In this document: piece after piece, positions 1 through 8,605 of the stretch | How the letters are laid out: every line of letters begins with the position of its first letter | Numbering within the stretch: position 1 is the stretch's first letter | Notes under the pieces: model-generated | Told to the model about the DNA's origin: nothing | Seen by the model: the letters and a program-made list of their open reading frames with translations, nothing else | Database searches by the model: none | Assembly (NCBI RefSeq): GCF_001696455.1 | Contig: NZ_MAUJ01000001.1 | Coordinates: forward strand, 1,054,001-1,118,000 | Length of the DNA stretch: 64,000 nt | Direction of reading: 5' to 3' | DNA from: Pseudoalteromonas luteoviolacea | GTDB lineage: Bacteria; Pseudomonadota; Gammaproteobacteria; Enterobacterales; Alteromonadaceae | Made by a program: the position numbers and the translations under genes

Positions 1-593
1 TGAATACACATGTAGTCTCCGGCAGCATCGACCCACATAATGTCGTCAACACGCAAGAACACTTGCTCGTTATCGTGGTTTTTGATCAGTAATTCATGTC
101 TCGGTTTCGTTGGAAATGGCGCACTTTCTTTATCAAGCCACTCTTGTAACTGCGCAATACTCAACCCAGAAGATTCACCTAATGCTTTTAACAACTTGGC
201 TTTTTCTTCACTTTTAGGCGTATGTTTTGACTCAGCAAGGGTGTCGCGTATTCTATCCACCGTTTTTTTCAATCTGCCCAGATTTACGGGCTTCATTAAA
301 TAATCCAACGCGTTGAGTTCGAAAGCCTCAATCGCATAATCGCTGTATGCGCTGACAAATACAACCAGAGGCATGGTGTCTGATTGCAGCCCTTGAACCA
401 CTTCAAGGCCACTGAGCCCCGGCAATCTTAAGTCAATAAAAAGCACGTCAGGTTGATGCTCATGACATAAACGAATTGCATCATCGCCGTCAAACCCTTC
501 TCCTACCACCTGAATATCAGAGATGTTTTCGAGTCGCAACTTCAACCCCTCTATGGCTAGAGGTTCATCATCAACCAATACCGCTGTAATCAT
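1..593 (-). CDS. LytTR-family response regulator (3' end outside window)
   Basis: Cytosolic response regulator that would bind DNA when phosphorylated by the adjacent kinase. The frame starts at ATG 593-591 and runs off the left window edge, so the C-terminus is missing. The receiver domain occupies about residues 1-120: acidic pair D8/D9, phospho-acceptor D54 in the context FIDLRLPG, and a conserved K in LMKPVN. A linker follows, and then the start of a LytTR DNA-binding domain (reading KNHDNEQVFLRVDDIMWVDA). It lies 14 bases downstream of the kinase gene on the same strand, so the two form a two-component operon. The target genes cannot be told from this window. Confidence 0.9.
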   Translation of the reverse strand, partial: MITAVLVDDEPLAIEGLKLRLENISDIQVVGEGFDGDDAIRLCHEHQPDVLFIDLRLPGLSGLEVVQGLQSDTMPLVVFVSAYSDYAIEAFELNALDYLMKPVNLGRLKKTVDRIRDTLAESKHTPKSEEKAKLLKALGESSGLSIAQLQEWLDKESAPFPTKPRHELLIKNHDNEQVFLRVDDIMWVDAAGDYMCI

Positions 594-607
594 ATTTAAT
601 CCAATTC

Positions 608-1714
608 TTATTTTTCTATCACAAAAGGAATAACCATCGTGACGCGAGTTTTTGTACTGCCATTCTCAACACTCAGCTGGCATGGCGTATTAAAAAAGGT
701 GTCTAGACGCTCTTTGGTGTTACTTAAACCAATTCCAAACCCTTTCTCATAGGGTTTATCTGATTCCCCACCTTCATTTTCTACCAAGATCTCTAACTGC
801 GCCTCGTGTTTAGTCACGCTAATATCTATGACATTTTGTTTTTTTCTCGCCTCAACACCGTATTTAATCGCATTTTCGACGATTGGCTGCAATATTAATG
901 GTGGCAGCCTTGCCTGTTTTGAGTATGGGTCTACGTCATAATTTACATTGAGTCGCTCGCAAAAACGCACCTTCTCTATACTCAAGTATAAATCTAACAG
1001 TTCAAGTTCTTTGCCAAGATAGCTGGCATCTGATGCGTCATGCTCAAGCGATGCACGAAAGAAATCACAGAGTTTGTCTAACATCTCTTGTGCCATGTCA
1101 TTCTCCTTTTTCATAATCAAAGTAGAAATGGCATTCATCGTATTAAACATAAAGTGGGGATTTAACTGATACCGGAGCATCTGAAGTTGGGCATCTTTGG
1201 CGGCTGTTTGGGCTCTGAGCAACATTTCATGCTCTTTTTGCAAACGGGCGTTGTATAACATAATGAAGAATATGGCTGTCCATACAAACATGGTAGAAAC
1301 TGAAAACAAAAACCAGCCGCCAAACTCAAGCATATTGAGCTCTTGATACCAAACTTGATGATAAACAATGGTTTTGTATGATGCCAGCTTGATGACATTA
1401 AACACCAAACCAAGGACAGCGGCGCTAGCAAAACTCGCAATCAAAGTGCGCTTAAGCGGCCAATGTACAATTCGCCTTATAATCGACCACTGTAAGAAAG
1501 ACAAAATGAAGCCACAGATCACCTCAACAGATAAATTAAGCAACTGACCTCTTAAGTTAAAATCGTTGTCGTCAAACTGCGGGTGAATGATGGAAATGAA
1601 CACCACCATTGTATATCCGAGCCACCCAAGGATCTGTAATGACCAAAACTGGTGGCTTTGTTTTGAAAAGGCCTGGAGCGAAATTGTCAGTTCTGACTGG
1701 GTTGGTGTATTCAT
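608..1714 (-). CDS. LytS/YehU-type sensor histidine kinase
   Basis: Membrane sensor kinase of the His_kinase (PF06580) class that normally pairs with LytTR regulators. Four hydrophobic segments fill roughly the first 170 residues and no periplasmic sensor domain is evident. They are followed by a short coiled coil, the phospho-acceptor motif QLNPHFMFN, an N-box (PIVENAIKYG) and a G-box (GFGIGLSNTKERL) of the ATPase domain. I chose the ATG at 1714 (MNTPTQSEL); the frame stays open to a GTG at 1759, which would add 15 residues, but neither start has a convincing Shine-Dalgarno sequence. It is co-transcribed with the response regulator just downstream. Confidence 0.88.
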   Translation of the reverse strand: MNTPTQSELTISLQAFSKQSHQFWSLQILGWLGYTMVVFISIIHPQFDDNDFNLRGQLLNLSVEVICGFILSFLQWSIIRRIVHWPLKRTLIASFASAAVLGLVFNVIKLASYKTIVYHQVWYQELNMLEFGGWFLFSVSTMFVWTAIFFIMLYNARLQKEHEMLLRAQTAAKDAQLQMLRYQLNPHFMFNTMNAISTLIMKKENDMAQEMLDKLCDFFRASLEHDASDASYLGKELELLDLYLSIEKVRFCERLNVNYDVDPYSKQARLPPLILQPIVENAIKYGVEARKKQNVIDISVTKHEAQLEILVENEGGESDKPYEKGFGIGLSNTKERLDTFFNTPCQLSVENGSTKTRVTMVIPFVIEK

Positions 1715-1902
1715 TATTGTTGTTCGGTGTAAACTCTTCCAATTGCAGTATAAGCGCACACCATAGAGGAACCCAAATCAGCAACAGCATAATTGAGCGC
1801 GCTCAAATGAAAATTTAAATATATGAATATTATGAATTTATAGAATATCCAAAACAAAAAACAGCTTTACTTGAGTAAGCATTGTGAAAAGTACAAATAA
1901 AA

Positions 1903-1931
1903 ACGCCCCCAACCAAAATGGCCGAGGGCGT
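1903..1931 (-). terminator. Intrinsic terminator of trhO
   Basis: Read on the minus strand, a 13-pair stem (ACGCCCTCGGCCA with TGGTTGGGGGCGT, including G-U pairs) closes a three-base loop and is followed by a T-rich tract. It lies about 37 bases after the trhO stop. Confidence 0.75.
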
Positions 1932-1967
1932 CTAAAACAGGTAAACCTATTTAAAAGTTAGGGCAAA

Positions 1968-2954
1968 TTAAGCTGATTGCTTACGCTGCGCTTCTTTTTG
2001 AGCCTGCTTTTGTTCTTTACGTTGACGAAGCGCTTCTTGTGCTTCATGGCCGATGTGGCCCTCTCCGCGCTCTTTAGCTAACTCCATTTGCTTTTGGCGT
2101 TCAGAAAAACGCGCTTTTTGCTCTTCAGTCACATTGTCATAGCAGTGATGGCACGATACACCTTCCATGTACTGCTCTAATTCCATTTCTTCTTCAGTGA
2201 TTGGCATACGACAAGCGTGACATTGCTCGTAAGAACCTTTGTTCAAGTCGTGATCGACCGCTACGCGGTTGTCGAATACAAAGCATTCACCTTCCCACAT
2301 TGTCTCTTCTTTTGGCACATCTTCTAGATACTTAAGGATACCGCCTTCAAGGTGATATACCTCTTCAAAACCTTGCTCTTTCATGTAAGCAGTTGATTTT
2401 TCGCAGCGAATACCACCAGTACAGAACATTGCTACTTTTTTGTTCTTCTTAGGGTCTAGGTTTTTTTCAGCCCACTCAGGGAACTCACGGAAAGTTTTGG
2501 TTTTAGGATCTACGGCGTTTTTGAAAGTACCAATCTCGATTTCATAATCATTACGCGTATCGACCAATACAACTTCAGGATCAGAGATAAGTGCATTCCA
2601 ATCTTCAGGCTTAACATAAGTACCCACCACTTTCTTGGGGTCAATACCATGCACACCCATGGTCACAATCTCTTTTTTCAACTTCACCTTAGTACGGTAG
2701 AACGGACATGTTTCGTCAAAAGACTCTTTATAAACAATGTTGTCCAGACCAGATTGCTTGTCCAACCATGCAAGTAACGCATCGATACCTTCACGTTTTG
2801 CCGCCACAGTACCGTTAATACCTTCTTCAGCAAGTAGCAAAGTACCACGTACTTCGTTCTCTTCCATTATTTGCAATAAAGGTTGACGGATCTGTTCAAA
2901 GTTAGGCAACGAAACGAACTTATACATTGCACAAACAACATAAGGTTTAGTCAT
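1968..2954 (-). CDS. trhO: tRNA uridine-34 hydroxylase TrhO (YceA), rhodanese family
   Basis: Predicted to hydroxylate uridine 34 in the wobble position of certain tRNAs, an oxygen-dependent route to 5-hydroxyuridine. The 328-residue length fits the family. An N-terminal ferredoxin-like region (about 1-95) precedes a rhodanese domain (about 125-215) with the active-site loop [11 protein letters not shown], where C178 is the catalytic candidate. Residues 245-271 carry two Cys pairs (CHAC and CHHC) that could bind metal, and the last 50 residues are a charged, Gln/Lys-rich tail. The gene stands alone with its own terminator. Confidence 0.92.
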   Translation of the reverse strand: MTKPYVVCAMYKFVSLPNFEQIRQPLLQIMEENEVRGTLLLAEEGINGTVAAKREGIDALLAWLDKQSGLDNIVYKESFDETCPFYRTKVKLKKEIVTMGVHGIDPKKVVGTYVKPEDWNALISDPEVVLVDTRNDYEIEIGTFKNAVDPKTKTFREFPEWAEKNLDPKKNKKVAMFCTGGIRCEKSTAYMKEQGFEEVYHLEGGILKYLEDVPKEETMWEGECFVFDNRVAVDHDLNKGSYEQCHACRMPITEEEMELEQYMEGVSCHHCYDNVTEEQKARFSERQKQMELAKERGEGHIGHEAQEALRQRKEQKQAQKEAQRKQSA

Positions 2955-3176
2955 AATAATTCTCTTTTATAAGCTTTAAAACAACCTACACTTAAACACG
3001 ACGCGTAGGCACAAACCGAATCGTAAATCCGGCGCTGAGGCGTGTATTTTACGGATTTATAAAACAAATGCAAAAAGCATAGAATCAAGTGCTGAGTTTT
3101 TATTCCAAGTGATTAAAACGAAAGCAAAAACAATTTTAAACTAAGATTTATATAGTGCCTTTGTCTGGCTCTTTGC

Positions 3177-3182
3177 TATAAT
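3177..3182 (+). promoter_or_regulatory. Probable -10 element of the helicase gene
   Basis: A perfect TATAAT lies 38 bases before the helicase start codon. No good -35 hexamer is seen at 16-18 bases upstream, so the promoter assignment is tentative. Confidence 0.35.
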
Positions 3183-3219
3183 GGCGCGTTTTTTAGAATA
3201 ATGACTGGAGAAAGTAACT

Positions 3220-4548
3220 TTGAGATTTTCCGAACTCGGCCTTGACCTTCGCTTTGAAAAGCAACTACAACATCAGGGAATTAATGAGCCTACTGAAATT
3301 CAAGCACATGCCATCCCCACAGCTTTAGCAGGCCACGATGTTTTTGCACAGTCAAAAACCGGTTCAGGAAAGACCTTGGCGTTTTTGTTACCCGCGGTAC
3401 AGCGTGTAATGAAACAAAAAGCGCTGAGCAAACGCGACCCTCGTGTTCTCATTGTTGCCCCGACTCGCGAGCTAGCCAATCAGGTATTTGCCCAGTGCCG
3501 CTTATTAATTGCTGGTACGTCAATGACAGCAACCAAAGTGCTTGGCGGCGAAAACTTTAACGACCAAGTAAAAGCATTGCGTAAAAACCCACATTTTGTG
3601 ATTGGCACGCCAGGTCGTATCACTGACCACCTTGAACAACAGTCATTACACCTTGCAGGTCTTGAGCTGTTAATTTTTGATGAAGCAGACCGTATGCTTG
3701 ATTTAGGTTTTGATAAACAACTCAATGCCATTAATAGTCAAGCCGATCATCGCCTTCGTCAAACCATGGTATTTTCAGCGACATTAGAACATGCACAAGT
3801 TGAGCTTACCGCAAAAGCGCTATTAAAGTCGCCGAAAAAGATCCTACTAAGCGGCAGTAATGAAAAGCACGAAGATATTCAACAGGCGTTGTATTTTGCA
3901 GATCACCTAGACCACAAAGAAGCGTTACTTAAACACTTTGTGCAGCAAGATGACGTTGGACAATGCATTATCTTTACCGCAACGCGTCAAGATACTACGC
4001 GCTTGAGTGACTTACTGAACGAAATGGGAATTAAAGCCATTGGTTTAGCGGGTGATTTAGCGCAAAACAAGCGTCTTGATATTATGGATGCGTTTAGCCG
4101 TGGTATATATAAAGTTTTGGTCACAACTGATGTGGCATCACGTGGTCTTGATCTTTTAAACGTTACGCACGTCATCAACTTTGATTTGCCAAAACAAGCG
4201 GAAGAATACGTACATCGTATCGGACGTACAGGCCGCGCAGGCTTTAAAGGTACTGCGGCTTCATTAGTGGGTCCAAAAGATTGGAAGAGCTACCAAGCAA
4301 TTGCACAGTATCTCAAAGAAAAGCTGACTTTCCACACCATTGAAGGTCTAGAAGGTAAATTCAAAGGATTTAAAGAAAAGCCTAAAAAACCAGCGTATAA
4401 AGGTAAAAAGCCTGCTGCTGGTAAAAAGCCTGAGCAAAAACGTAAGTTTACGAAAAAGCCTAAGGCACCTAAAAAGCCGATTGCAGCCCCATTTGACGTG
4501 GATGGCAACGCACCACTTCGTAGAAAACCAAAGCCAGCCGAGGAATAA
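3220..4548 (+). CDS. DEAD-box ATP-dependent RNA helicase (RhlE/SrmB type)
   Basis: RNA helicase likely to act in ribosome assembly or RNA turnover. All core motifs are present: Q motif (PTEIQAHAIP), motif I SKTGSGKT with K51, PTREL, DEAD at 154-157, SAT at 186-188, and HRIGRTGRAG. The last 90 residues are a Lys/Pro-rich basic tail, as in RhlE-type enzymes. The start is TTG at 3220, supported by GGAG ending nine bases upstream; an ATG start would cut into the first motif. The gene is only three bases from the following S1-domain gene, so the two form an operon. The exact subfamily is not settled by sequence inspection. Confidence 0.9.
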   Translation: MRFSELGLDLRFEKQLQHQGINEPTEIQAHAIPTALAGHDVFAQSKTGSGKTLAFLLPAVQRVMKQKALSKRDPRVLIVAPTRELANQVFAQCRLLIAGTSMTATKVLGGENFNDQVKALRKNPHFVIGTPGRITDHLEQQSLHLAGLELLIFDEADRMLDLGFDKQLNAINSQADHRLRQTMVFSATLEHAQVELTAKALLKSPKKILLSGSNEKHEDIQQALYFADHLDHKEALLKHFVQQDDVGQCIIFTATRQDTTRLSDLLNEMGIKAIGLAGDLAQNKRLDIMDAFSRGIYKVLVTTDVASRGLDLLNVTHVINFDLPKQAEEYVHRIGRTGRAGFKGTAASLVGPKDWKSYQAIAQYLKEKLTFHTIEGLEGKFKGFKEKPKKPAYKGKKPAAGKKPEQKRKFTKKPKAPKKPIAAPFDVDGNAPLRRKPKPAEE

Positions 4549-4551
4549 ACC

Positions 4552-5379
4552 ATGCTAGGTACTAAGCAATTTTTAATGATTGAAGAGATCAGCGCTGAAG
4601 GCGCATATCTAGACGGTAAAGAGCTTGGCGATGTGTTTTTACCTTTGGATGAAAAACCTGAATATTTAGAAGAAGGCGACAATGTTGAAGTGTTCATCTA
4701 TTCAGACAACCAAGGGCACCCTTGTGCAACCACAAAAGCACCGATCGCGCAGGTGGGTGAGTTCGCGCTGTTACGTGTGAAACAAATCAACAAAGTTGGT
4801 GCGTTCATGGACCTTGGGATTGCCAAAGACGTCCTTGCGCCTTACAACGAGCAAAAGCCAAAAATGCGCGAAGGCTACAGTTATCTGGTAAAGCTGTACT
4901 TAGATAATGCGAGTAAGCGCCTGTGCGCTTCGAGCAATATCAATAAATTTGTCAATAAAACCCCAGCAAACTACAGTAAGTTTGAAGAAGTTGACCTGAT
5001 CATTGCCTCAAAAACCGACCTTGGCTATAAAGTCGTCATCAATGAAACCCATTTTGGTATGGTGTTTTTTAACACGGTATTCAAGCGTATGTACATTGGC
5101 CAACGTATGAAAGGCTATGTTAAGCAAGTACGTGAGGGAGACAAAATTGATGTGTTACTTGAAAAGCCAGGGATTGAGAAGATTTCAGGCTTAGGCGAGC
5201 AAATTCTAGCTAAGCTAGAAGAGAACAATGGGTTTTTACCACTGGGTGATAAGTCCGATCCTCAACAAATTAAGCAAGCTTTTTCGACCAGTAAAGCAAA
5301 CTTCAAAAAGGCTATTGGTGGGCTGTTCAAGCAAGGCAAAATTGACATAGAAGCCACATCAATTTCGCTTCGTAAGTAA
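4552..5379 (+). CDS. CvfB-like S1 RNA-binding protein
   Basis: A 275-residue cytosolic protein with tandem S1-like OB folds (about residues 1-65, 66-130 and 135-200) and a C-terminal winged-helix-like segment ending in KANFKKAIGGLFKQGKIDIE, which is the arrangement of the CvfB/YitL family. Members bind RNA; their precise role outside Staphylococcus is poorly known. Its position immediately after an RNA helicase gene, with a three-base gap, suggests a joint role in RNA metabolism. Confidence 0.85.
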   Translation: MLGTKQFLMIEEISAEGAYLDGKELGDVFLPLDEKPEYLEEGDNVEVFIYSDNQGHPCATTKAPIAQVGEFALLRVKQINKVGAFMDLGIAKDVLAPYNEQKPKMREGYSYLVKLYLDNASKRLCASSNINKFVNKTPANYSKFEEVDLIIASKTDLGYKVVINETHFGMVFFNTVFKRMYIGQRMKGYVKQVREGDKIDVLLEKPGIEKISGLGEQILAKLEENNGFLPLGDKSDPQQIKQAFSTSKANFKKAIGGLFKQGKIDIEATSISLRK

Positions 5380-5385
5380 TTACCC

Positions 5386-5420
5386 TTAGGTGATTTGAGC
5401 ACTTTGCACAAATCACCTAA
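5386..5420. terminator. Perfect hairpin between convergent genes
   Basis: TTAGGTGATTTG pairs perfectly over 12 bases with CAAATCACCTAA around an 11-base loop that itself can form three more pairs. It sits between the ends of two convergent genes. There is no run of T on either side, so termination is likely but not certain. Confidence 0.5.
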
Positions 5421-5456
5421 TGAACCCTATCAAGCCCTACTATATATCAACTCTGT

Positions 5457-6560
5457 TTAGCGTTTAAAGTCGTCAATATAAAGCGCAGCAATATTGTCTA
5501 CAAATTGGATGGGCAACGCCCCCACTAAATTTGTTAATACTACAATCGACACATTATTTTCAGGGTAATAAATCATAGATACCGCATTGCCACCACTTGC
5601 GCTCACCGCTGGGTGATGCTCGCGGTCTAATACTTGCCAGCCAATCGCATAGCCATTTTCGAGCTTACTAAAGCCTTCTATTTTGCCATTGTTTAATTTG
5701 ATTGGTGCCCAAAGCAGTTTGGTATTCTTAACGAGCTTGTGTGACTGAAGTGCGATTAAATAATGTGCAAGCTCAGTCGCGGTTGAATTCATACCCGCAG
5801 CCGTTCTCATCATATAGGAAAAATGCCCGTAGATATTAACGAAGCGCCCGTCTTTATGTTCATACAAATACTGACGAGCTTGATTTTTTATCACTGGCGT
5901 CATGTATTCGAAACCCGACTTTGCTGTCAAATGCATACCGACTGGCTTTAATTGATGATCGGTTATAAATTCAACAAAACTCCCATCCACATATTTGTCG
6001 ATGATTTTTCCAATAATGACGTAGCCCGTTTGGTTGTAATCAAAGCGCGTGTTTATGTCAGATATCATTGGCAACGTTTGTACCTTTTCCCAAGCCGCTT
6101 TTGGATTTCCCCTTACAATCAAATCAATGTAGTAACCGCTTAGTATTTTCGGTAAGCCCGATGTATGGGCCATCAAATGCTTGATCTGAATTTTATGCCA
6201 AGCCTTTGGTAACTCCGGAAGATGCTTGCCGATTTCGTCATCAAGGCTAATCACGCCCTTTTCCACCAGCTGTACGAGCGCTACACCTGTAAAGGCTTTG
6301 GTCATAGAGTTAATGGAAAAAACGGTATTGTTAGTTACTGCAATATCATCCTGCAAATTTGCGACGCCATAGCTTTGCGTTTTTACAATCTTCTTATCTT
6401 TAACGACAGCGAGTTGTAAACCAGGAATATTGCGCTCAGCCATTATTTTTGTAATAAGCGCATCGACTTCATCTGCTTTTACTAGTTGAGATGTAAACAA
6501 ACTAACCGCTAAAAGCAGAGGAAATTTGAGTTTTTTTAATGGTACAAAGCTTATGTTCAT
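5457..6560 (-). CDS. Exported serine hydrolase, beta-lactamase class C-like
   Basis: Predicted periplasmic serine hydrolase of the beta-lactamase/esterase EstB family. I place the start at ATG 6560 (MNISFVPLKK), which gives a normal signal peptide ending near LVKA; the frame continues upstream to 6620 without a better ribosome site. Counted from that upstream codon, the SxxK motif is SMTK at 105-108 and the YxN-type motif is YNQ at 195-197; a SGG motif (VSASGGNAV) near residue 340 replaces the KTG box. The substrate cannot be deduced; such proteins include esterases and D-aminopeptidases. Single-gene unit. Confidence 0.82.
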   Translation of the reverse strand: MNISFVPLKKLKFPLLLAVSLFTSQLVKADEVDALITKIMAERNIPGLQLAVVKDKKIVKTQSYGVANLQDDIAVTNNTVFSINSMTKAFTGVALVQLVEKGVISLDDEIGKHLPELPKAWHKIQIKHLMAHTSGLPKILSGYYIDLIVRGNPKAAWEKVQTLPMISDINTRFDYNQTGYVIIGKIIDKYVDGSFVEFITDHQLKPVGMHLTAKSGFEYMTPVIKNQARQYLYEHKDGRFVNIYGHFSYMMRTAAGMNSTATELAHYLIALQSHKLVKNTKLLWAPIKLNNGKIEGFSKLENGYAIGWQVLDREHHPAVSASGGNAVSMIYYPENNVSIVVLTNLVGALPIQFVDNIAALYIDDFKR

Positions 6561-6713
6561 AGATTTCTTATTTTTTGTTTGATGGTGATACATTAGTAAT
6601 AAAAACAATAATGTTTTCAATTAATAACAAGATATCGCTTTTTTATTAGAATGAAAGTTAAAAGCTGGAAATATGAAAATTAAAATAACTATTCAGTAGG
6701 TATTTCATGAAAA

Positions 6714-6741
6714 GAGCTAGGATTTGTGCGATCCTAAGCTC
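6714..6741 (-). terminator. Probable terminator of the lipoprotein gene
   Basis: GAGCTAGGAT pairs with ATCCTAAGCTC through ten pairs and one bulged A; TTTT follows on the minus strand. It lies 33 bases beyond the stop of the lipoprotein gene. Confidence 0.6.
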
Positions 6742-6773
6742 GTTTTCAGTTTAGGTGTTATTCAAAATGTAGA

Positions 6774-7199
6774 TTAGAGCTCTTTAATCTGATCTAATGA
6801 AGTAACGTTAATTTCGGTTAGAAAAAAGTAGCTACGCATCTTTTTGCCATTAGACGTTAAAAAAACCTTCTTGCGCTTTGCTTCGCCGGTCACTTGAATC
6901 TTTTTGTCTAGGAAATAAATTTTGGGACTTAAGCCTTCTTTTCGTATGAATGCCATGACCACTTTTGGAGACAAAGCAATGCTTATTGAACGCCTATCTC
7001 TGAAATTTTCCTCAGTATTTAAAAAAACTTCGCCATCTACTTTTCCTGAGCCTTTAATCTCAAACTCAAATGTGCCGCTTACACCATGAGGCGCGTTTGC
7101 TTCAGATGCCGCAATCAATTCCATTGTTTGCTCTGATTTATAAACAGTAGAACTGCATGCACCGAGTAACAATGTCAGCGCAATTGGTAAAAATTTCAT
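6774..7199 (-). CDS. Small predicted lipoprotein, function unknown
   Basis: A 141-residue protein with a typical lipoprotein signal: a short hydrophobic segment ending in LLGAC, with C15 as the lipidation site. The position after the Cys is Ser, which suggests outer-membrane sorting. The rest is beta-rich without a motif I recognise. It has its own terminator and no obvious operon partner. Confidence 0.75.
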   Translation of the reverse strand: MKFLPIALTLLLGACSSTVYKSEQTMELIAASEANAPHGVSGTFEFEIKGSGKVDGEVFLNTEENFRDRRSISIALSPKVVMAFIRKEGLSPKIYFLDKKIQVTGEAKRKKVFLTSNGKKMRSYFFLTEINVTSLDQIKEL

Positions 7200-7343
7200 T
7201 GTTAAATCCCTTTCAGTATAATTGTTCCTATTTATTATACTTGCAAGGAAGTACGATAAACCAGTGTGCGTGTGTATGTTTAATATAAACTTTATATTTC
7301 AAGAAGTGGCAAATTAAAATCGGATGGGCATGCTATTACTGAC

Positions 7344-7517
7344 TTATTGTTGACGCTCAATACGCTCTATTTCTTGCCATAAAGAATCCGCTTCTGCGGT
7401 GAGCATGGCATACCCTCTAATATCTCCATTCCTCTGCGCATGCATTGCTTTTTCAAGCAATATGCTGTGTGATTTTCTCAATTTTTTTGTTGGATTGGAT
7501 TTAAAAATACCAAACAT
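7344..7517 (-). CDS. DUF6435 family small protein
   Basis: A 57-residue protein beginning MFGIFKSNPTKKL and containing AMHAQRNGDIRGYAMLTAEA; this pattern matches the small DUF6435 family known from marine gammaproteobacteria. It is charged, probably helical and cytosolic. GAGGG lies eight bases before the ATG. No function is established. Confidence 0.8.
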   Translation of the reverse strand: MFGIFKSNPTKKLRKSHSILLEKAMHAQRNGDIRGYAMLTAEADSLWQEIERIERQQ

Positions 7518-7603
7518 GTTGCATCCCTCGTTAATTGCTTCGCTTTCTTAAACGAAGCAAAATTCGGTAGGGATCACCGCATTTGTTAAAGAGCGATAAC
7601 TGA

Positions 7604-7960
7604 CTACTTTTTCTCCGACCAGACGGCAAACTCATTGCCACTAGGCTCTTTGAAGTGAAAACGACACCCGCCAGGGAAATCAAAAATCGGCTTTACTATC
7701 TCACCACCATGCTTCACCACCTTATCAAGCGTTGCCTGGATATTATTACTGTAAAAGACCAATAATGCACCGCCTCCGCTTGGATGACTGTACATGTCCG
7801 CCTTGTAAAACCCGCCGTCTAAACCTTGGTTTGAAAACGCCGTATATTCTGGCCCATAGTCAACAAACTCCCATGCAAATACAGAATTAAAAAATGCTTT
7901 AGTCGCGCTCAAATCATTGGCGGCAAATTCTACGTAATTTAGTTTTTCATGTTGGTGCAT
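7604..7960 (-). CDS. VOC family (glyoxalase/dioxygenase-like) protein
   Basis: A 118-residue single-module vicinal-oxygen-chelate protein. The opening (LNYVEFAANDLSATKAFF) and the end (FHFKEPSGNEFAVWSE) are typical of the glyoxalase-like superfamily, with a probable metal-binding Glu in the last strand. Members serve in antibiotic resistance, glyoxal detoxification or ring cleavage; the substrate here is unknown. A short inverted repeat (TTGCTTCG with CGAAGCAA, 7535-7560) separates it from the DUF6435 gene. Confidence 0.82.
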   Translation of the reverse strand: MHQHEKLNYVEFAANDLSATKAFFNSVFAWEFVDYGPEYTAFSNQGLDGGFYKADMYSHPSGGGALLVFYSNNIQATLDKVVKHGGEIVKPIFDFPGGCRFHFKEPSGNEFAVWSEKK

Positions 7961-8095
7961 AATAAACCTGTCTATTTTCTTATTTATTTTTGAAGCTCAG
8001 TAAACTTTTACCGAATTTCGATTTATGTATTCCAGCATAACCGCATACTAACGCCAACCTTGACAGTAAAACAAGCTGAACCGAACTGCCATAAA

Positions 8096-8479
8096 TTACG
8101 TTTCAACATGTACACTCCACCATTTAGGTTTCTTAGAAATGTACGAGTGAGCAGTTGGGCGTAATTCTTTTCGATTAGGTTGGTCAAATGTTCCCAAAAC
8201 CAGCGCTACCACAGGGGCATCATCAATCGCACCTATTGTACTACCGCATTTATCACAGAAACAGCGAGATGACTATTCAGAGGAGCGCCACTGTTTAGGC
8301 ACACTCCCCTGACCAACCCAAGCGACATTGTCTTTTTCAAATTCGACCCATGCCTGCGTTAACGAACCACCGTGACGCTGACACATTTTACATGAACAAG
8401 TATGAGGATTTTTTGGAGGACCAGACGCCTCAAATCGAATATTGCCACACAGACACCCTCCTTGATAAACCTTTGTCAT
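8096..8479 (-). pseudogene. GFA family gene interrupted by an in-frame amber stop
   Basis: Reads as a complete 127-codon GFA-type (CENP-V/GFA) zinc protein except for one TAG at codon 69. Before the stop are the zinc motifs GGCLCG and CSCKMC; after it, in the same frame, the sequence continues SSRCFCDKCGSTIGAIDD to a TAA at 8098-8096. The third zinc motif (CFCDKC) and the end of the domain are therefore cut off. There is no length change, so a single base substitution (or a read error) explains it. A 68-residue product would lack part of the metal site. Relatives act on glutathione-formaldehyde adducts or are of unknown function. Confidence 0.8.
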
Positions 8480-8605
8480 CCGAGTACTCCTTAATTATCG
8501 TTATCATATAATACAGAATAAAGGCCTTTACATTATACAAAAGACGCTTTTGACAGACTCAGTCAATTAACGATGGATAATTTAGTTATTCCAGTGCTTT
8601 TTTGT

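Noticed and set aside
40..303. Plus-strand open frame opposite the response regulator
   Set aside because: It lies wholly over the LytTR regulator coding strand and has no family signature.
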